From Clytia hemisphaerica (lineage: Eukaryota; Cnidaria; Hydrozoa; Leptothecata; Clytiidae), in NCBI GenBank assembly GCA_902728285.1, contig CACVBU010000073.1:558001-622000 (forward strand): DNA of 64,000 nt, given 5' to 3'. This document shows positions 47,591 to 59,000 of this stretch, one piece after another. The first letter of the stretch is position 1; each line of letters starts with the position of its first letter. Position numbers and translations under genes: made by a program. Under the pieces are notes generated by a model. It did no database searches and had not been told where the DNA came from. It worked only from the letters and a program-made list of their open reading frames with translations.

Positions 47591-47649
47591 AACCTGTTTA
47601 ACCTACTTAACCTACTTAGCCGATTTGACCTACTTGACCGACTTGAGAA
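47591..47649. repeat. 9-bp-period repeat at the Helentron 3' side
   Basis: Six to seven 9-mers in register: AACCTGTTT, AACCTACTT (twice), AGCCGATTT, GACCTACTT, GACCGACTT. Same period and AACCTAC core as at 40947-41075, same orientation. Confidence 0.75.
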
Positions 47650-47684
47650 ATAGTTTTTATATGGGGGTATAGGGGAGGGTGGGG

Positions 47685-47780
47685 TTGAAGGAGTTGCAAA
47701 ACTCTAGAGCAATTAAAATAATTTTTGATAAATTGTAACATTCAATAAAACTTTGCTGTTGAGATCTGCAACTCCTTCTT
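47685..47780. repeat. Inverted repeat near Helentron 3' end
   Basis: GAAGGAGTTGCA at 47687 and TGCAACTCCTTC ending at 47778 can pair. It could be the subterminal inverted repeat or hairpin of the element. Confidence 0.5.
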
Positions 47781-48020
47781 ACACAACCATGTGTATGTAG
47801 ATATTTTATTATTGAAATGTAGAGAAAGCTCCAAGACAGCGCATTGGTTTACATAGACTTAAATTAAATTTATTTCAACGCTGAAATGTTATATGCGCAT
47901 GGTTGTATTGCTTGGGGGCCTGATTCAATACAATATGACTGGTGTGAGGATTTTGTCCTTTATGTCGTGTTTTTTTTGTTGATTTTTAGAAATAACTTTT
48001 CAGGTCACTCTGTTTAAATA

Positions 48021-48249
48021 CATTAAAGGAAGAAATTTTGGCACAATGAAAATTTGGCGGATTTGGCCAAAATCCCCAAAATTAGTTCCCGCCAAATTTA
48101 ATTTTTACAAATTAAATTCCTGTCAAATTTAAATTTTCTCAATGTTTCACTATTAGATCATAAAAGGGGGTATTTTAAACATTTTCACCTTCAAAATTTT
48201 TCCTGTCATCCGCCAAATTAAATTCCCATTAAAATTTCTTCCTTTAATG
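48021..48249. mobile_element. 229-bp MITE with TA duplication
   Basis: Arms CATTAAAGGAAGAAATTTT / inverse, TA on both sides (48019-48020, 48250-48251). The interior has repeated CCGCCAAATT words. Confidence 0.75.
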
Positions 48250-48490
48250 TAAACTGACTGAGCCTAACCAGTCAAGTATCGTCCTGTTTATCTTCCTGTG
48301 ATGTGTTAGGAGTGTTGATCTTAGCCCAAAGACTCTGAATGTCTGTGATCAAAATTAAAATTAATATCATAAAAAAAGGACTTTCCTCACTAACCATACA
48401 TTTTCTGCCTATTTTACATAGAAATTTGAATACTTTTTATAGTTTTTTGTACCTTGCATTTTTACAATCAATTATTTAAAGCGTTTTATA

Positions 48491-48681
48491 AAATTTGAAT
48501 TATTTTTATACAAAAATTTGAATTATTTTTATACAAAAATTTGAATTATTTTTATACAAATTGAATTATTTTATACAAAAATTTGAATTATTTTATACAA
48601 AAAATTTGAATTATTTTTATACAAAAATTTAATTATTTTATACAAAAAATTTGAATTATTTTTATACAAAAATTTGAATTA
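48491..48681. repeat. AT-rich minisatellite, period about 22 bp
   Basis: About nine copies of AATTTGAATTATTTTTATACA with small length changes. Confidence 0.85.
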
Positions 48682-48895
48682 TATTTATTCCTCACATTCT
48701 ATAAAATCGTTTTTTGTAATTATTTTTAATTTGCATATAAATCTCTGTTATAAATCAAAATTCTGCAAAATTTACTAAAAATGAACACTCAAATCTCTCT
48801 ATTGACAAAAGAATAATGGACAAAATGTATATATGAATGAATTTGGTGTTGAAATGAAAATGTTGGTAATTTTTGATTGTTTATTGTTGTTTTAG

Positions 48896-49626
48896 TATCT
48901 GGTGTTACATGTTTATAGTATCGAAAAAGTCCATGGCTTTGCATCGTTTGAGCTTGGTATTACCATCGCCTTCCTGTTTTTGTTGTTGTTTGGTACAATG
49001 TACTCAATCATTTCACTCATCATGGATAGGTACTTTTAAACCATCGGTTCGTTTCTTCACACCTGAATACTGAAAGAGTTCATAAAAGTGATAGGTAAGC
49101 TAAAGGTCTCTTTTTGATCCATCAAAATTTGCTAACGCAAACACTTTAACGTGTGTTTCTAGGTATATCTTAGAAAGCAATCATTTTATAGTCCTTCCAT
49201 TTTCATTTGAATAATGTCTTTTTACGAGGTTCGATTATTCGTCCAGCCATCTCTCAAAGAACGTTAAAAATCTATGATAGTCTTTTGTCTCAATGAAAGA
49301 ATAAGAGGGATTTGTTAGCTAGTTAGCAAGCGTTCTGTTTCATTACTTTAACGTACAAAATATATGATAAGAAGTATAGGACTATACCGTAAGCAATTAA
49401 TCATGAATGATCTAAGTTTTAAAGAGTGAAGTGATTTGGTTCATGTTGTTATTATTTACCTGTGTATGGGACTTTAATATCTTCATTGTTTTGTTGCAGA
49501 TATGCTATGCAGGGATCAATCAATAACCAAATATCACGATTTTTATCAACGAAGGAAAATTGCTTCCCATCCAATAGTTCGAATATCGACACTACAAAAA
49601 TCGAAACAAGGTACTATAAACATTGA
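48896..49626 (+). CDS. 3' end of an unidentified membrane-protein gene (two exons)
   Basis: Exon 48896-49029 follows a TTGTTGTTTTAG acceptor and ends GATAG|GTACTT. Its frame reads VYSIEKVHGF, a hydrophobic span FELGITIAFLFLLLFGTMYS, then LIMDR. Exon 49500-49626 follows TTGTTGCAG, joins in phase (R-YAMQGSINNQ) and ends at TGA 49624-49626; AATAAA lies at 49829-49834. So this looks like a last transmembrane helix plus a short polar tail. A second frame is also open across both exons, but its exon 1 lacks the helix and it is less likely. Upstream exons were not found; the Helentron may separate them. Identity unknown. Confidence 0.45.
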
Positions 49627-49839
49627 GTTTAGTGGCTTCACTTTTCCTTATCCGGGAAAGGTTAAAGATTTTGCTCTAGCCCTTCAGGCTTTAAAATCAA
49701 TGAAGCCTCAAAAGTGACCTACATTAAAAGTTTGAATAGTGGTCAATTGATATTTTGATGAATAATATAATTTCAAAAAAGTGAGAGTTTACTACAAAAT
49801 GATTACTTTATACATGCTACCCTATCAATAAAGTCAACT

Positions 49840-50790
49840 CTTGTTTTTAATTTGAAGAAATATATTTAAAATATCTTTTTTTTACAGAAATTCAATAGGC
49901 GACCATCTATTTGCAAAATTTTAACGCCACTATTATGCTGGAATAATTGAAAATACACACGTTCACGTATCCTACTGAACACTATCACGTTTCACGATTA
50001 TATCGACGAATATTTTTTCAAAAGCTTATTCGTTATTGGACTATTATGATGCTGCAATGGATTTTGGTTTAGTATACCTACCCTGTATCTAATTCAATGT
50101 CTTGTTAATGGAATTATTGCTGTTGGAATGACGTTGGTATTGGACAATAATTAAAGACTTTACATCAACTAGAGAGTATTACATATTTTAAATGTATTGC
50201 AAAGAAGTAATTAATATTGTACAATAGTAATATTGTTAATATTTATAGATGATTATCTAAAACAACATTGTTAAAAATTTATGTTAAAAATGAAATTTTT
50301 TCAAACCTTGTTAACACTTTTTTATAAGCAACTCCATCATCCCAGCAACTTGGTCAGGCCTGGAGTTGCTAAGGGTTTTTCGAAATCCAGGCTCAAAGTT
50401 GCTTGTAGGGTGCTTAAAATTTTCAAGCACATTTTTGCATTTTTCCTGATTTTTCGAAGATTTTCAAGCTTTTTTTTCTTTTGTGTCAAATTATTTTTTA
50501 TTGCTGAGGAGAAAAGTTGCTAATTTGGATTTGAGGCCTCAGGGTTGCTAAGCAAGGTCCTTATTTTTTGGGCCATATTGAGGCCTGAGCCCTTAGCAAC
50601 TCGGTTGCTTATAAATAAATGTGTAATCGACCCTGACAAAATGTTGACGATTTGTGCCACCCATTTTGCCTAAGCCACCTCCAAGAGTAGTTTATCGTTA
50701 TCTTGTGATCACATCGTTTTTGCTACTCTCTCTAGATCTATCTTATCCTTTAGGGCTGACCTTCCAGCGCAGCTGGTTTATTCAACTTAT
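49840..50790. other. Non-coding, with a weak inverted repeat
   Basis: An imperfect inverted repeat at about 50320-50610 pairs TATAAGCAACTCC and CTTAGCAACTCGGTTGCTTATA, with AGGCCTGGAGTTGCTAAGG inside. No gene seen. Confidence 0.4.
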
Positions 50791-50800
50791 NNNNNNNNNN
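50791..50800. other. Assembly gap (10 N)
   Basis: Ten N bases. The sequences on either side cannot be assumed to be adjacent. Confidence 0.98.
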
Positions 50801-50816
50801 AGAAATTTTCTTCCGA

Positions 50817-51060
50817 CACGCTAAAGCTCTGAAGGTCGGGAAAATTTTAACATCTGGAACCTTTGGGTTACCATTTTTCATTTTTCTGTAAGGTTTCTCA
50901 GGCAGCAGAGATTTTCATGCTAAATTCAGTCGGGTGCAACCGATAGTCAAGCAAAAAGTGTAAGGACAGGTAGACACGACTGTGATGCGGTACATCAAAC
51001 GATGACTACTATAGGTCTCCGATGGTGAAATTGGCCCAATCCTTCAGAGCTTTAGCGTGG
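50817..51060. repeat. Inverted repeat next to the gap
   Basis: CACGCTAAAGCTCTGAAGG on the left and CCTTCAGAGCTTTAGCGTG at about 51042-51060 are exact inverses, probably TIRs of a small element lying beside the gap. Confidence 0.55.
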
Positions 51061-51110
51061 GCGGCCGCCAATACACCATCGGAATATCAGAGAGAGTAAA
51101 AGAAATTCAT

Positions 51111-54100
51111 TTATCTATGTTTAAAACGTTTGTGTGTAAGGAGACCGGCATTAGATCTTGCCTTGAATTCGCAGAGTTCACAAGAGAATTGCGCACAGAT
51201 TGGCCTAGTTTTTCTTCTTTGACGTAGAAGATTTCTATGCTCACGCCGCTGTTCTTCAAAAGCTTTCAATGAGTTGAAACAGGTTGCTCTCCAACCTGAT
51301 CTATTTTGGCAGAGATTTTCCCAATCATTTACTAAGCCTAAATTTTTAATATTGACCTTAGCTTTATCTTTAAAGCGAAGAAGAGGCCTACCAATCTTCC
51401 TGAAACCTCGAGAACATTCACCATATAAAATAAATTTTGGAATACGCTTATCATCCATTCGAACAACATGCCCTAGCCAACGCAATTGTGATTTCATAAG
51501 CATGTTTTCAAGGCCCATGCAAGAACATTTCGAGAGAACTTCGTTATTTGTAAGTTTGTCCTTTAAAGAAACACCTAGAATCGATCAAAGACAACGCATA
51601 TGAAAAGAATCTAAAAGATTAATGTGCTTTCTGTACAAAGTCCATGTTTCAGAAGCGTAAAGAAGTATCGGTATAATAATTGCTAGATAGACACTTATTT
51701 TTGTTTGCAATCTGATACCACGATCGTTCCAAAGTCTGTGTCTAAGACGTCCGAAGGCAGAACTCGCCTTTGCAATTCGAAGTGATAGTTCATTGTCTAG
51801 AGTTGCACTGGAGTTTGCACAAGAACCTAAGTATGCAAAAGATTTCACAGATTTCAAACAATAGTCACCAATGTATACCTGAGGATCAGTATGAGGCATA
51901 TTAAGTATTGGTTGAAAAATAACTTCAGTCTTTTTTAGACTAATTGTTAAACCAAAAGCTCTCGATGCTAGAGAAAACCTATCGACTAGATGTTGGATGT
52001 CAGCTCAGCTACTAGCTACCAAAGCACAATCATCAGCAAACAAAAGTTCACGAATTAAGTCATAATTTAAGTTAGTGCGAGCCTTAAACCGTTGCTGATT
52101 AAACAATCTACCAGAAGATCTGAATTGGATTTGAATGTCTTTATCACAATCCTCAAAAGCATGAGACTGCATCACTGAGAAGAAAAGAGCAAATAAAACA
52201 GGAGCCATTACACAGCCTTGTTTGGTGCCATTAGAGACATTGAATGACGTTGAAGACTCTCCACCGGCATGAACTGTGGCTTTCATGCCATTGTGAAACG
52301 ATGAAATAACACTAAGCATATTTTCTGGTATACCAAGCTTCCTTAGAACTTTCCAGAGAACAGGCCTATTCGCAGTATCGAAAGCTTTAGTCATATCGAT
52401 AAATACCATGTAAAGGTCATTGTTTTTTTCACGCGACTTTTCTTGAATTTGACGCAAAGCAAATATCATATCGACAGTACCTTTGCCAGCTCTAAAACCA
52501 CATTGTGATTCGGGATACACATCAGGGACAATATGCGTTATTATCCTATTAAGGACCACCCTAGCAAGAATCTTACCAGCCACAGACAGTAGAGAAATAC
52601 CTCTGTGGTTATCACAAATATTACGAGCACCTTTATTCTTGTAGAGATGAATGATTGAGGCATCTTTGAAATCTTGAGGTACACTACCAATTTCCCAAAT
52701 AAGGACAAAGAGGTCGTGTAGTTTTTCAACCAAGAAAGCACCCCCGAATTTAAAAATCTCAGCAGGAATACAATCATTTCCTGGTGCTTTGTTTGAAACT
52801 AATTGATTGATCGCCTTTTGAACCTCTTCAAGAGAGGGATTATGACTAAGTTCTTCAACAAAATGGACGCTGTGGAAGAGAATTAATAACCTCATCATCA
52901 ACTTTTGAATCACGATTTAGAAGTTCTTCGAAATGTTTTCTCCACCTGTCTAAAACTTCTGCTTTGTCAGTGATGAGAGTTTGACCATCAGTATCTAACA
53001 TAGGTGACGTGCCATTTGATCTTGGACCATAGACATATTTCAAAATTTGATTAAATGTTTTGGAATCTTTGCGATCAGCAGCTTCTTGAAGTTCAGTAGA
53101 TTTTTTGTCCCACCAGGCATTCTTCATAGCTCTTAGTTTCCTTTGAACTTCAGCTTTGAGGCGCAAATAAGATTGCTTCAATGACTTTGAGGTTTTGCAG
53201 TCCATCCACAATTTATGAGAAGAGTGAAGATGATCAAGAAGAGGTTGAATCTCTGTATCATTTTCGTCAAACCAATCCTGATAACTGCGTTTTGGAAAGC
53301 CTAGAACATCTGCTGAAGTTGTATAAACTGTATCATGTAGAGCTGCCCAAAATGATTCTACATCCATATGGTTTACTTGTAGGTCATTGAGTGATTCAGT
53401 TAATTTTGAATCAAGAGTCGCCTGGTTAGCAATAATATTAGCGCGCACAACATTCAATTTTTTAGGTACTTGGATTGGAGAGTTTCTTTTTTGAAAGTTT
53501 ATTTTTAGAGAAAGTTTTGAGAGGACAAGGCAGTGATCAGACCAAGTTGTTGATATTGGGTGAGTTTTTGTTATACAAACATCAGATTTTTCAGATTGAC
53601 GTACGATGATATAGTCTAAGAGATGCCAGTGTTTTGACCTTGGATGCATCCATGAAGTTTTATTTCTGGTGGGAACCCTAAAAAATGAGTTGGTTATGGA
53701 TAGGTCAAACTCAGCACACAAGGAAAGAAGACGAAGACCAATTGCATTCATACTACCAACACCAAAGTGGCCTAGAACAGGAGTCCAAGTCGCAAATTCA
53801 CTTCCAACACAAGCGTTGAAGTCACCTAGCAAGATGACCTTATCATGATGTGGAATGCTAGACAAAGTAGATTGAAGTTGTTGGTAAAAATCAAGAATGT
53901 TTTGTTCAGGGTTGATCATGGTAGGAGCATATCTACTGACAATAGTGACCCAACGATCTTTCCCTATACACAGACGTAGTGTCATTATTCGGTCAGAAAT
54001 ACCTTTTGGAAGTGAAGTGAGTTTTTTGGCGATTGATGCCTTAATTGCGAAGCCGACACCAGATTGTCTAGCCTCGTCTTCAGATCTACCGCGCCAAAAG

Positions 54101-54290
54101 AAAGTGTAACCCCCCGCAACTTCCTCTAATTGAGATTCCCCAGGAAACCTAGTTTCACTCAGAGCAACAATATCTAAGTTGTGGTCCGTAAAAAAACGAA
54201 ATATAATTGCTGTCTTAAGCTCTGGATTTGCATCATTATCCTGAAGTGTGCGAACATTCCAAGAGCCTACACGTAGTTTAAATTTTGATT
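51111..54290 (-). pseudogene. RTE-like LINE ORF (endonuclease, RT, C-terminal zinc finger), broken
   Basis: Read on the minus strand from RVGSWNVRTLQDND near 54280. Endonuclease: LSETRFPGE, GVGFAIKA, VILLGDFNACVG, NKTSWMHPRSKHWHLLDY, WSDHCLVLSK. RT: APGNDCIPAEI, CDNHRGISLLSVAGK, FRAGKGTVD, FIDMTKAFDTANR, GTKQGCVMAPVLF, ELLFADDCALVAS. C-terminus: LRWLGHVVRMDD and CELCEFKARSNAGLLTHKRFKH, a C2H2-type finger. Lesions: one-base frameshift near 52865, TGA directly after the FADD block (about 51998), TGA near 51596. The set of motifs matches the animal LINE group often mislabelled craniofacial development protein 2-like. All main motifs are recognisable, so decay is recent. Confidence 0.85.
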
Positions 54291-54872
54291 TAGTACGATT
54301 TTTTCGACTGCAACTTGGATAACCAGCCGAATGCAGTAGTACGGCAAGTTAGAGTATGAGCAAGCATTTTTTAGGACTATTTTTATCATCCCCTCCATGA
54401 AAAGGAAAGCAGTGCTATCCCTAAACAGGGCTGCTTTGTCACCTAAGTAGGACACGAACAGTACAATTGCCCACTTGTTTGCACTGAGTGGCCATCACAC
54501 ATAGGCCGCCTGCATGCATGACTTCGGCTAAGAACTTCCAGTAATATCCTTTACCTGTTCCCGTCACCTCCATCACATCGCTACAGGACTTTATGCTGAA
54601 CAACCTGCACGTTTGAGTTTGATTTGAGTGGATCAGGCTTGTGCAGCACCTGACCCACTTTTTGGTAAAAAAGGCTTTTTTTGAGATGGTGCACAGAGTG
54701 CCACGAAGTCAGAACCAAGATTACCTCAGGCTATGCAAGGCAAGGGCACCAGGCCTAGACACTCCTTGAGGTATAATTTATATACCCGCATACCCACAGT
54801 TAAAAAAATATAAGGTTTATATAATGTCGGTTAGTAAACAAATTCACACAAGTTTTACTAGGTAATATATGG
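54291..54872 (-). other. Probable 5' region of the RTE-like LINE, then unknown
   Basis: The frame continues open for a short way upstream of the endonuclease (SAGYPSCSRKNRTKS), with no clear Met. Up to about 54780 the base composition is higher in GC than the flanks, as expected of a LINE 5' UTR. Confidence 0.4.
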
Positions 54873-54904
54873 ACGATTTTCAGCACTGAAGTGATTAACA
54901 TCGT
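54873..54904. repeat. 32-bp hairpin-like motif, copy 1
   Basis: ACGATTTTCAGCACTGAAGT then GATTAACATCGT. Ends are inverted (ACGAT/ATCGT). Confidence 0.7.
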
Positions 54905-54956
54905 CTCTCAATTTCATAAAATAAATTTGCTAGATTAATATTATACTACTGTGTTA

Positions 54957-54988
54957 GCAATTTTCAGCACTAAAGTGATTAACATCGC
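54957..54988. repeat. 32-bp hairpin-like motif, copy 2
   Basis: GCAATTTTCAGCACTAAAGT then GATTAACATCGC; same length, four differences from copy 1. Confidence 0.7.
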
Positions 54989-55185
54989 CACTATATGTAA
55001 ATTTTGTTAGAAAAAAAGAAAATTATATGTGGTGCTAAATATCCTTGGACAAAATACTTTATTATTTTATTTATTTGATCTTTATTTAACGTTGGTAATA
55101 AAAAATAGTTACAAGTACTAATTAAATCCAACATGGCATTCGAATATTTACTATATAGTAAATAATATTTAAAAATTTTAAAATA

Positions 55186-55690
55186 CTAGAATATAGAACA
55201 GAGTTTGCATGAACAATAGATTTGAGTGCCTCTTCGAAGACGAGGACGTTCGTTGGGATTGTCGTCCCCGTTTTCATTTACATCTTCATCCGTATCTAAA
55301 TGACTTTGGATGAATTCAAATTGGTCCCAGCCTAATTTATTGCCAATTTTAATGACGCTTTTATAAACTTCCACAAGCATAAACTGGAGATTTTTAGTAT
55401 GGATTGACTCACATTTAGCTTTCTTCAAAAGTTCATCATGTTAAGATTGATAGAATTTTGCTTAGCCTTGAGGGCCCTACAATGAGTTTCGTTAAGAAGG
55501 TTGTGAGCCATTACTACAAAACATCCAGATGAGAGGACATATCTAAAAGCAGATAAAATAAAACTATTAAATAATAAATCTGCTTGCTCTTGGTTTAAAT
55601 ATGCTCTAATTCTAAAAATAGTTTTGGTCTTCTGTGCAGCCTTTTTGCAGATGTCCTGTACGTGATTATAAAAAGTTTATATATAGCAGC
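55186..55690 (-). pseudogene. LINE ORF2 C-terminal fragment
   Basis: On the minus strand: HVQDICKKAAQKTKTIFRIR, LLFNSFILSAFRYVLSSGCF and THCRALKAKQN, the post-RT thumb region of LINE ORF2 proteins; then a frameshift near 55431 and SIHTKNLQFMLVEVYKS, the usual end block, followed by an acidic tail to a stop at 55186. Upstream RT parts are absent. Different from the other three LINEs here. Confidence 0.65.
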
Positions 55691-55720
55691 GATTTTCAAC
55701 ACTGAAGTGATTAACATCGC
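55689..55720. repeat. 32-bp hairpin-like motif, copy 3
   Basis: GCGATTTTCAACACTGAAGT then GATTAACATCGC. Together with copies 1 and 2 it brackets the LINE fragment. Confidence 0.7.
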
Positions 55721-57138
55721 TTAGGTGTAATAAAAGTAGTTATATTATAGTCAAACTAGAAAATCACTCATGAAAGAAAAACGAGAGACAAACGCCAAAA
55801 CAAAGGTGAAGAAGATGATGGAACTGTCAATCTAATAAAACTTTCTTGCGTAAGCAAAATCGCTGCATTCAGTAAAAGAGAGACAAACGCCAAAACAACG
55901 CTTGTGACAGCTGCGACGATTGGTGGCATGCTACTGTTACAATGGCGTGAATAAAGTTACCAAAAACTTTATTGCCCGCCTTGCATGAGTGAAAATGATT
56001 ATCATGTAGAAAATAGACAAAAATACTTTTCTTATCGTTGTTTTCAAATTTAGAAGCATTGATTGTTACTATATTTTATTGCCGACCCAAAAAATATTGG
56101 CGTTTTGATTGGTCGAGAGCATCGAGATATTTGCGATATTTCATATTTCTCTAGTTGGAAATATGACCGCGTTGACTTTTGGGGGACTGGGTAAGCGACG
56201 GGAGAAAAATCAAAACAAACCAGCTGAAAGAACTGACTTTCGGAGAAACATACAAAGGGAAAAATGCAACAAAAATATTTTCAGATTAACTTTTACTTTG
56301 GAGTTCTTCCATAAAAGACACTAAAATCAAATCTGATGAACTAAGAAATTATAAAACTACTTGAGACCACCCAATATTTTCAGCTTTTGGTATAAAATCC
56401 GTCCGTGTGATAACCAACAGTTTTTTATCAATGTATACAAAAAAAGATTCTTGAATGTTTGCTAATAAGATTTCTCATAACATAGCAAGGGAAGTGAAAT
56501 GTCTTGTATTAAACCAAATGACGAGTGATTTTTATAAAAGTTCTTTCTTAATTCTCGTTCTCGACGAGGTACATCCTTGAATTTTCAACTTAACAATCAG
56601 CACATCTTCCTTCTAAAAATTCGAAACATTTAAAGCTTGACGATAATCAAGAAAGTTTCCAAATTGTTTTGCTCTTGAAAAATGTTGTTCTTTAACCACT
56701 ATTACAAGCATACATTTCCATCATGGAACTCCTTTCCTCTGATATTCTTTTCCATGCATCGAAACAAAAACATAGAAAAAGACTGAATGTTATCAATCTG
56801 ATTAATCCAATGATGAAGGGTTTCTTCTCTATCGAAAACAATACTGTACACCATCTGCATTTTGAATTATCAATCTAGAAACTTTCAAATGCATCTCTGA
56901 AAAATCTGCAACTCTTCAAAACAAAACTTCTGGATCGAAAATGATCAAAAATACTTCTCTGTTTTGTTTTTGTGTGAATATTTTCGAATGTTTTATCGTT
57001 CGAATCTAACGTTCGAATTAGATTTTCGAATAAAAACATTCGAAACTACACAGAAGAAAGAAGCAAGGCGGAAGTAAGTTTTAAAACAAAAACAAAAAGA
57101 AATTTATATCAGGAACAATTTTTTGAGTCGACAATAAA
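55721..57138. other. Non-coding stretch
   Basis: GAGACAAACGCCAAAACAA occurs at about 55785 and 55880. GTTCGAAT/ATTCGAAC words lie at 56990-57055. No gene recognised. Confidence 0.4.
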
Positions 57139-57267
57139 TTAGTTATCACATGACTTCTCGTGCAATACTCAATATTTTACTCGTTAGGCTCGGAAAAATA
57201 TTACGGAAAATCTCGGAACTCGTAAAATATTTCTCGTATTGCACTCAAAGTCATGCGATAACTAGTA
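57139..57267. mobile_element. Foldback MITE related to 13591-13680
   Basis: TTAGTTATCACATGACTT on the left and AAGTCATGCGATAACTAG on the right are inverted. The inner arms also pair (CTCGGAAAAATATTACGG / AAATATTTCTCG). A half copy lies at 13591-13680. Confidence 0.65.
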
Positions 57268-58139
57268 CATATTTATTATTTTTATATATATTTTACTATA
57301 AATTATATTATAATTTATATTATATTTCATCTTACGTTATATTTCATCTCGATTTTCTTGTGCAACTAGATTTTATTTCTTTATTTTAGGTTTTGTGCTT
57401 TATTCAGATAGTTTTCTCGATGGTCTCCTCAAAAGATAACATAATCAAAAAGTATTATCAGAAACAATATTATGTCTAACTGATCATTCATTCTTTCTCT
57501 CTCGACCGTGTTTAAGTTTATTCATTTGACTCCTGGTAATTACACCCCTGTGTCACAGACCCGCTGGGACCCAAACCCCACCTGAAAAATTTGGCAAAAA
57601 TTTCGTGCCTGGTGGGAAAATACCCTGGATTTTTTAACATTAAAACAATAAAATTTCTATCCCCATTAGAAATTTTTGACGTCAGAGCATCCCTCTCGCT
57701 CATAATTTTACGGAAACGGGAAGCGACCTTAGATACGTTTTAATCATATCGTCCCGGTAAAATCGTCGCTAAAGCTGTCGGGGCGAATCAAGAGCATGAG
57801 TAATGGCTTCGAAGAATCTCCAAGTTGTTACCTGAAAAAGAAAAGGTACAAGTTAAAATCGATATTTCTGGTGAAATTTCTTAGCGTCACAAGCTCTAAC
57901 CCCCCCTTAGCGTCAATTTGACGTTAGTCGTGGGAAGAATCGATATGTGAGTGACCCCCTTATACCTTAAAAATGAAGTTTTATGGTGCCATCCAAAAAA
58001 ACTTGTTTTGCCTACAAAAGCTGAATACAAGCTGAAACCAATGATTTTCACGACACAAAAAGTTTCTCGGGAACCACTTTTGCTTGAAACTTCTATGACC
58101 ACTCATTTTTCTCGTCTTTCAGATTTAACTAAAAAAAAG
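57268..58139. other. Non-coding stretch
   Basis: AT-rich to 57520; then a segment with ACCCGCTGGGACCCAAACCCC. Nothing recognised apart from a possible N-terminal extension of the recombinase ORF from 57951. Confidence 0.35.
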
Positions 58140-58745
58140 GAAAAATTCAAAAATCACCCTGTCCACCCTACTACACCCAAATACAATGTCATTTTGGAAA
58201 TTGAGACAGTGGTCAATTTTTTTAAAACAAATAAAAGATGACAATGCTCTATCAGATAGAAAACCTCACATTTAAAACTGTAATGCTAATGGCCTTGACA
58301 GCAACCAAAAGATGTTCTGACCTGCATATTCTTGATAACAAATTCATTGCAATTGTGGAGGATAAAATTATTTTTAAAATCTAAAAACTTCAGAAAGAAG
58401 GGAAAGGTTCCAGGACTAGTTACATATTTGAGATCCGGATTAGAGCTTTGCCCAGTTACAACTATCAAGGCATACATACTTAGAGAGAACAAAACCATTG
58501 AGAAAGGAAAACTCGAATACCCAATTTTTCTTGAGCTATGTCAAACCCCCATCAACCGGTATCCTCTAGTACTATGGAAGATGGCTTAAGACAGTATTGA
58601 CAACTGTAGGGGTTAATGTTTCAAAGTTACCGCTCACTCTACAAGCGCGGCATCCTCTTCAAAATATAAAGCACTAGGGGCTTCAGTTTCAGAGATATGA
58701 AATGCAGGAACTGGAGTTAAGATTGGGCCATTCCAGAATTTGTCT
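58140..58745 (+). pseudogene. Decayed tyrosine recombinase (Crypton/DIRS-type)
   Basis: Pieces in different frames line up with XerC/D-like recombinases of animal transposons: TPKYNVILEIETVVNFFK, then FKTVMLMALTATKRCSDL (first catalytic Arg in the KRCSDL segment), then LELCPVTTIKAYILR and YPIFLE, then AHSTSAASSSKYKALG, which corresponds to the H-x-x-R motif with Arg changed to Ser, then PFQNLSV. At least three frameshifts and one TGA (near 58699). It cannot make a recombinase now. Confidence 0.6.
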
Positions 58746-58751
58746 GTAACA

Positions 58752-59000
58752 GGGGCGGACGACACAGGATTTCCGAGGTCACAAGTTTTCACCAAAATTC
58801 GAAATTTCCAAGGTGAGAGAAGAAAAATGTATGAATTTCCAAGGCAATTGAATTAAAAAGGCCAAAAAGAGTGGAATTTCCGATGCATTTTGCAAAAGTA
58901 CATGGATTTTCATCGGAATTTCCAACCACCACTGGAAAAGAAAAATTATTTCCGAGGCTATAAAAAATTAAAGAATGCACGTCGTCCGACGGGGGGTAAC
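58752..59000. repeat. Possible MITE with CGGACGAC ends
   Basis: GGGGCGGACGACACAGG on the left; CACGTCGTCCGACGGGG on the right. TTTCCRAGG words recur inside. TIR match is short, so boundaries are uncertain. Confidence 0.35.

Larger units (their letters stand above)
40809..47780 (+). mobile_element. Helentron (Helitron with protease and endonuclease), decayed
   Basis: Order on the plus strand: 9-bp-period repeat, OTU-like protease, Rep, Pif1-like helicase, AP endonuclease, 9-bp-period repeat, terminal inverted hairpin. The parts lie in three frames and probably formed one polyprotein of about 2,000 aa. Exact ends are not known. Confidence 0.8.

Noticed and set aside
8121..51060. Similarity between AGAGCTTCAGCGTGG near 8128 and AGAGCTTTAGCGTGG near 51047
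   Set aside because: Too short to claim a shared element without a search.
57951..58241. Independent 96-aa gene
   Set aside because: Its C-terminal part aligns with the start of the decayed recombinase, so it is part of that pseudogene.
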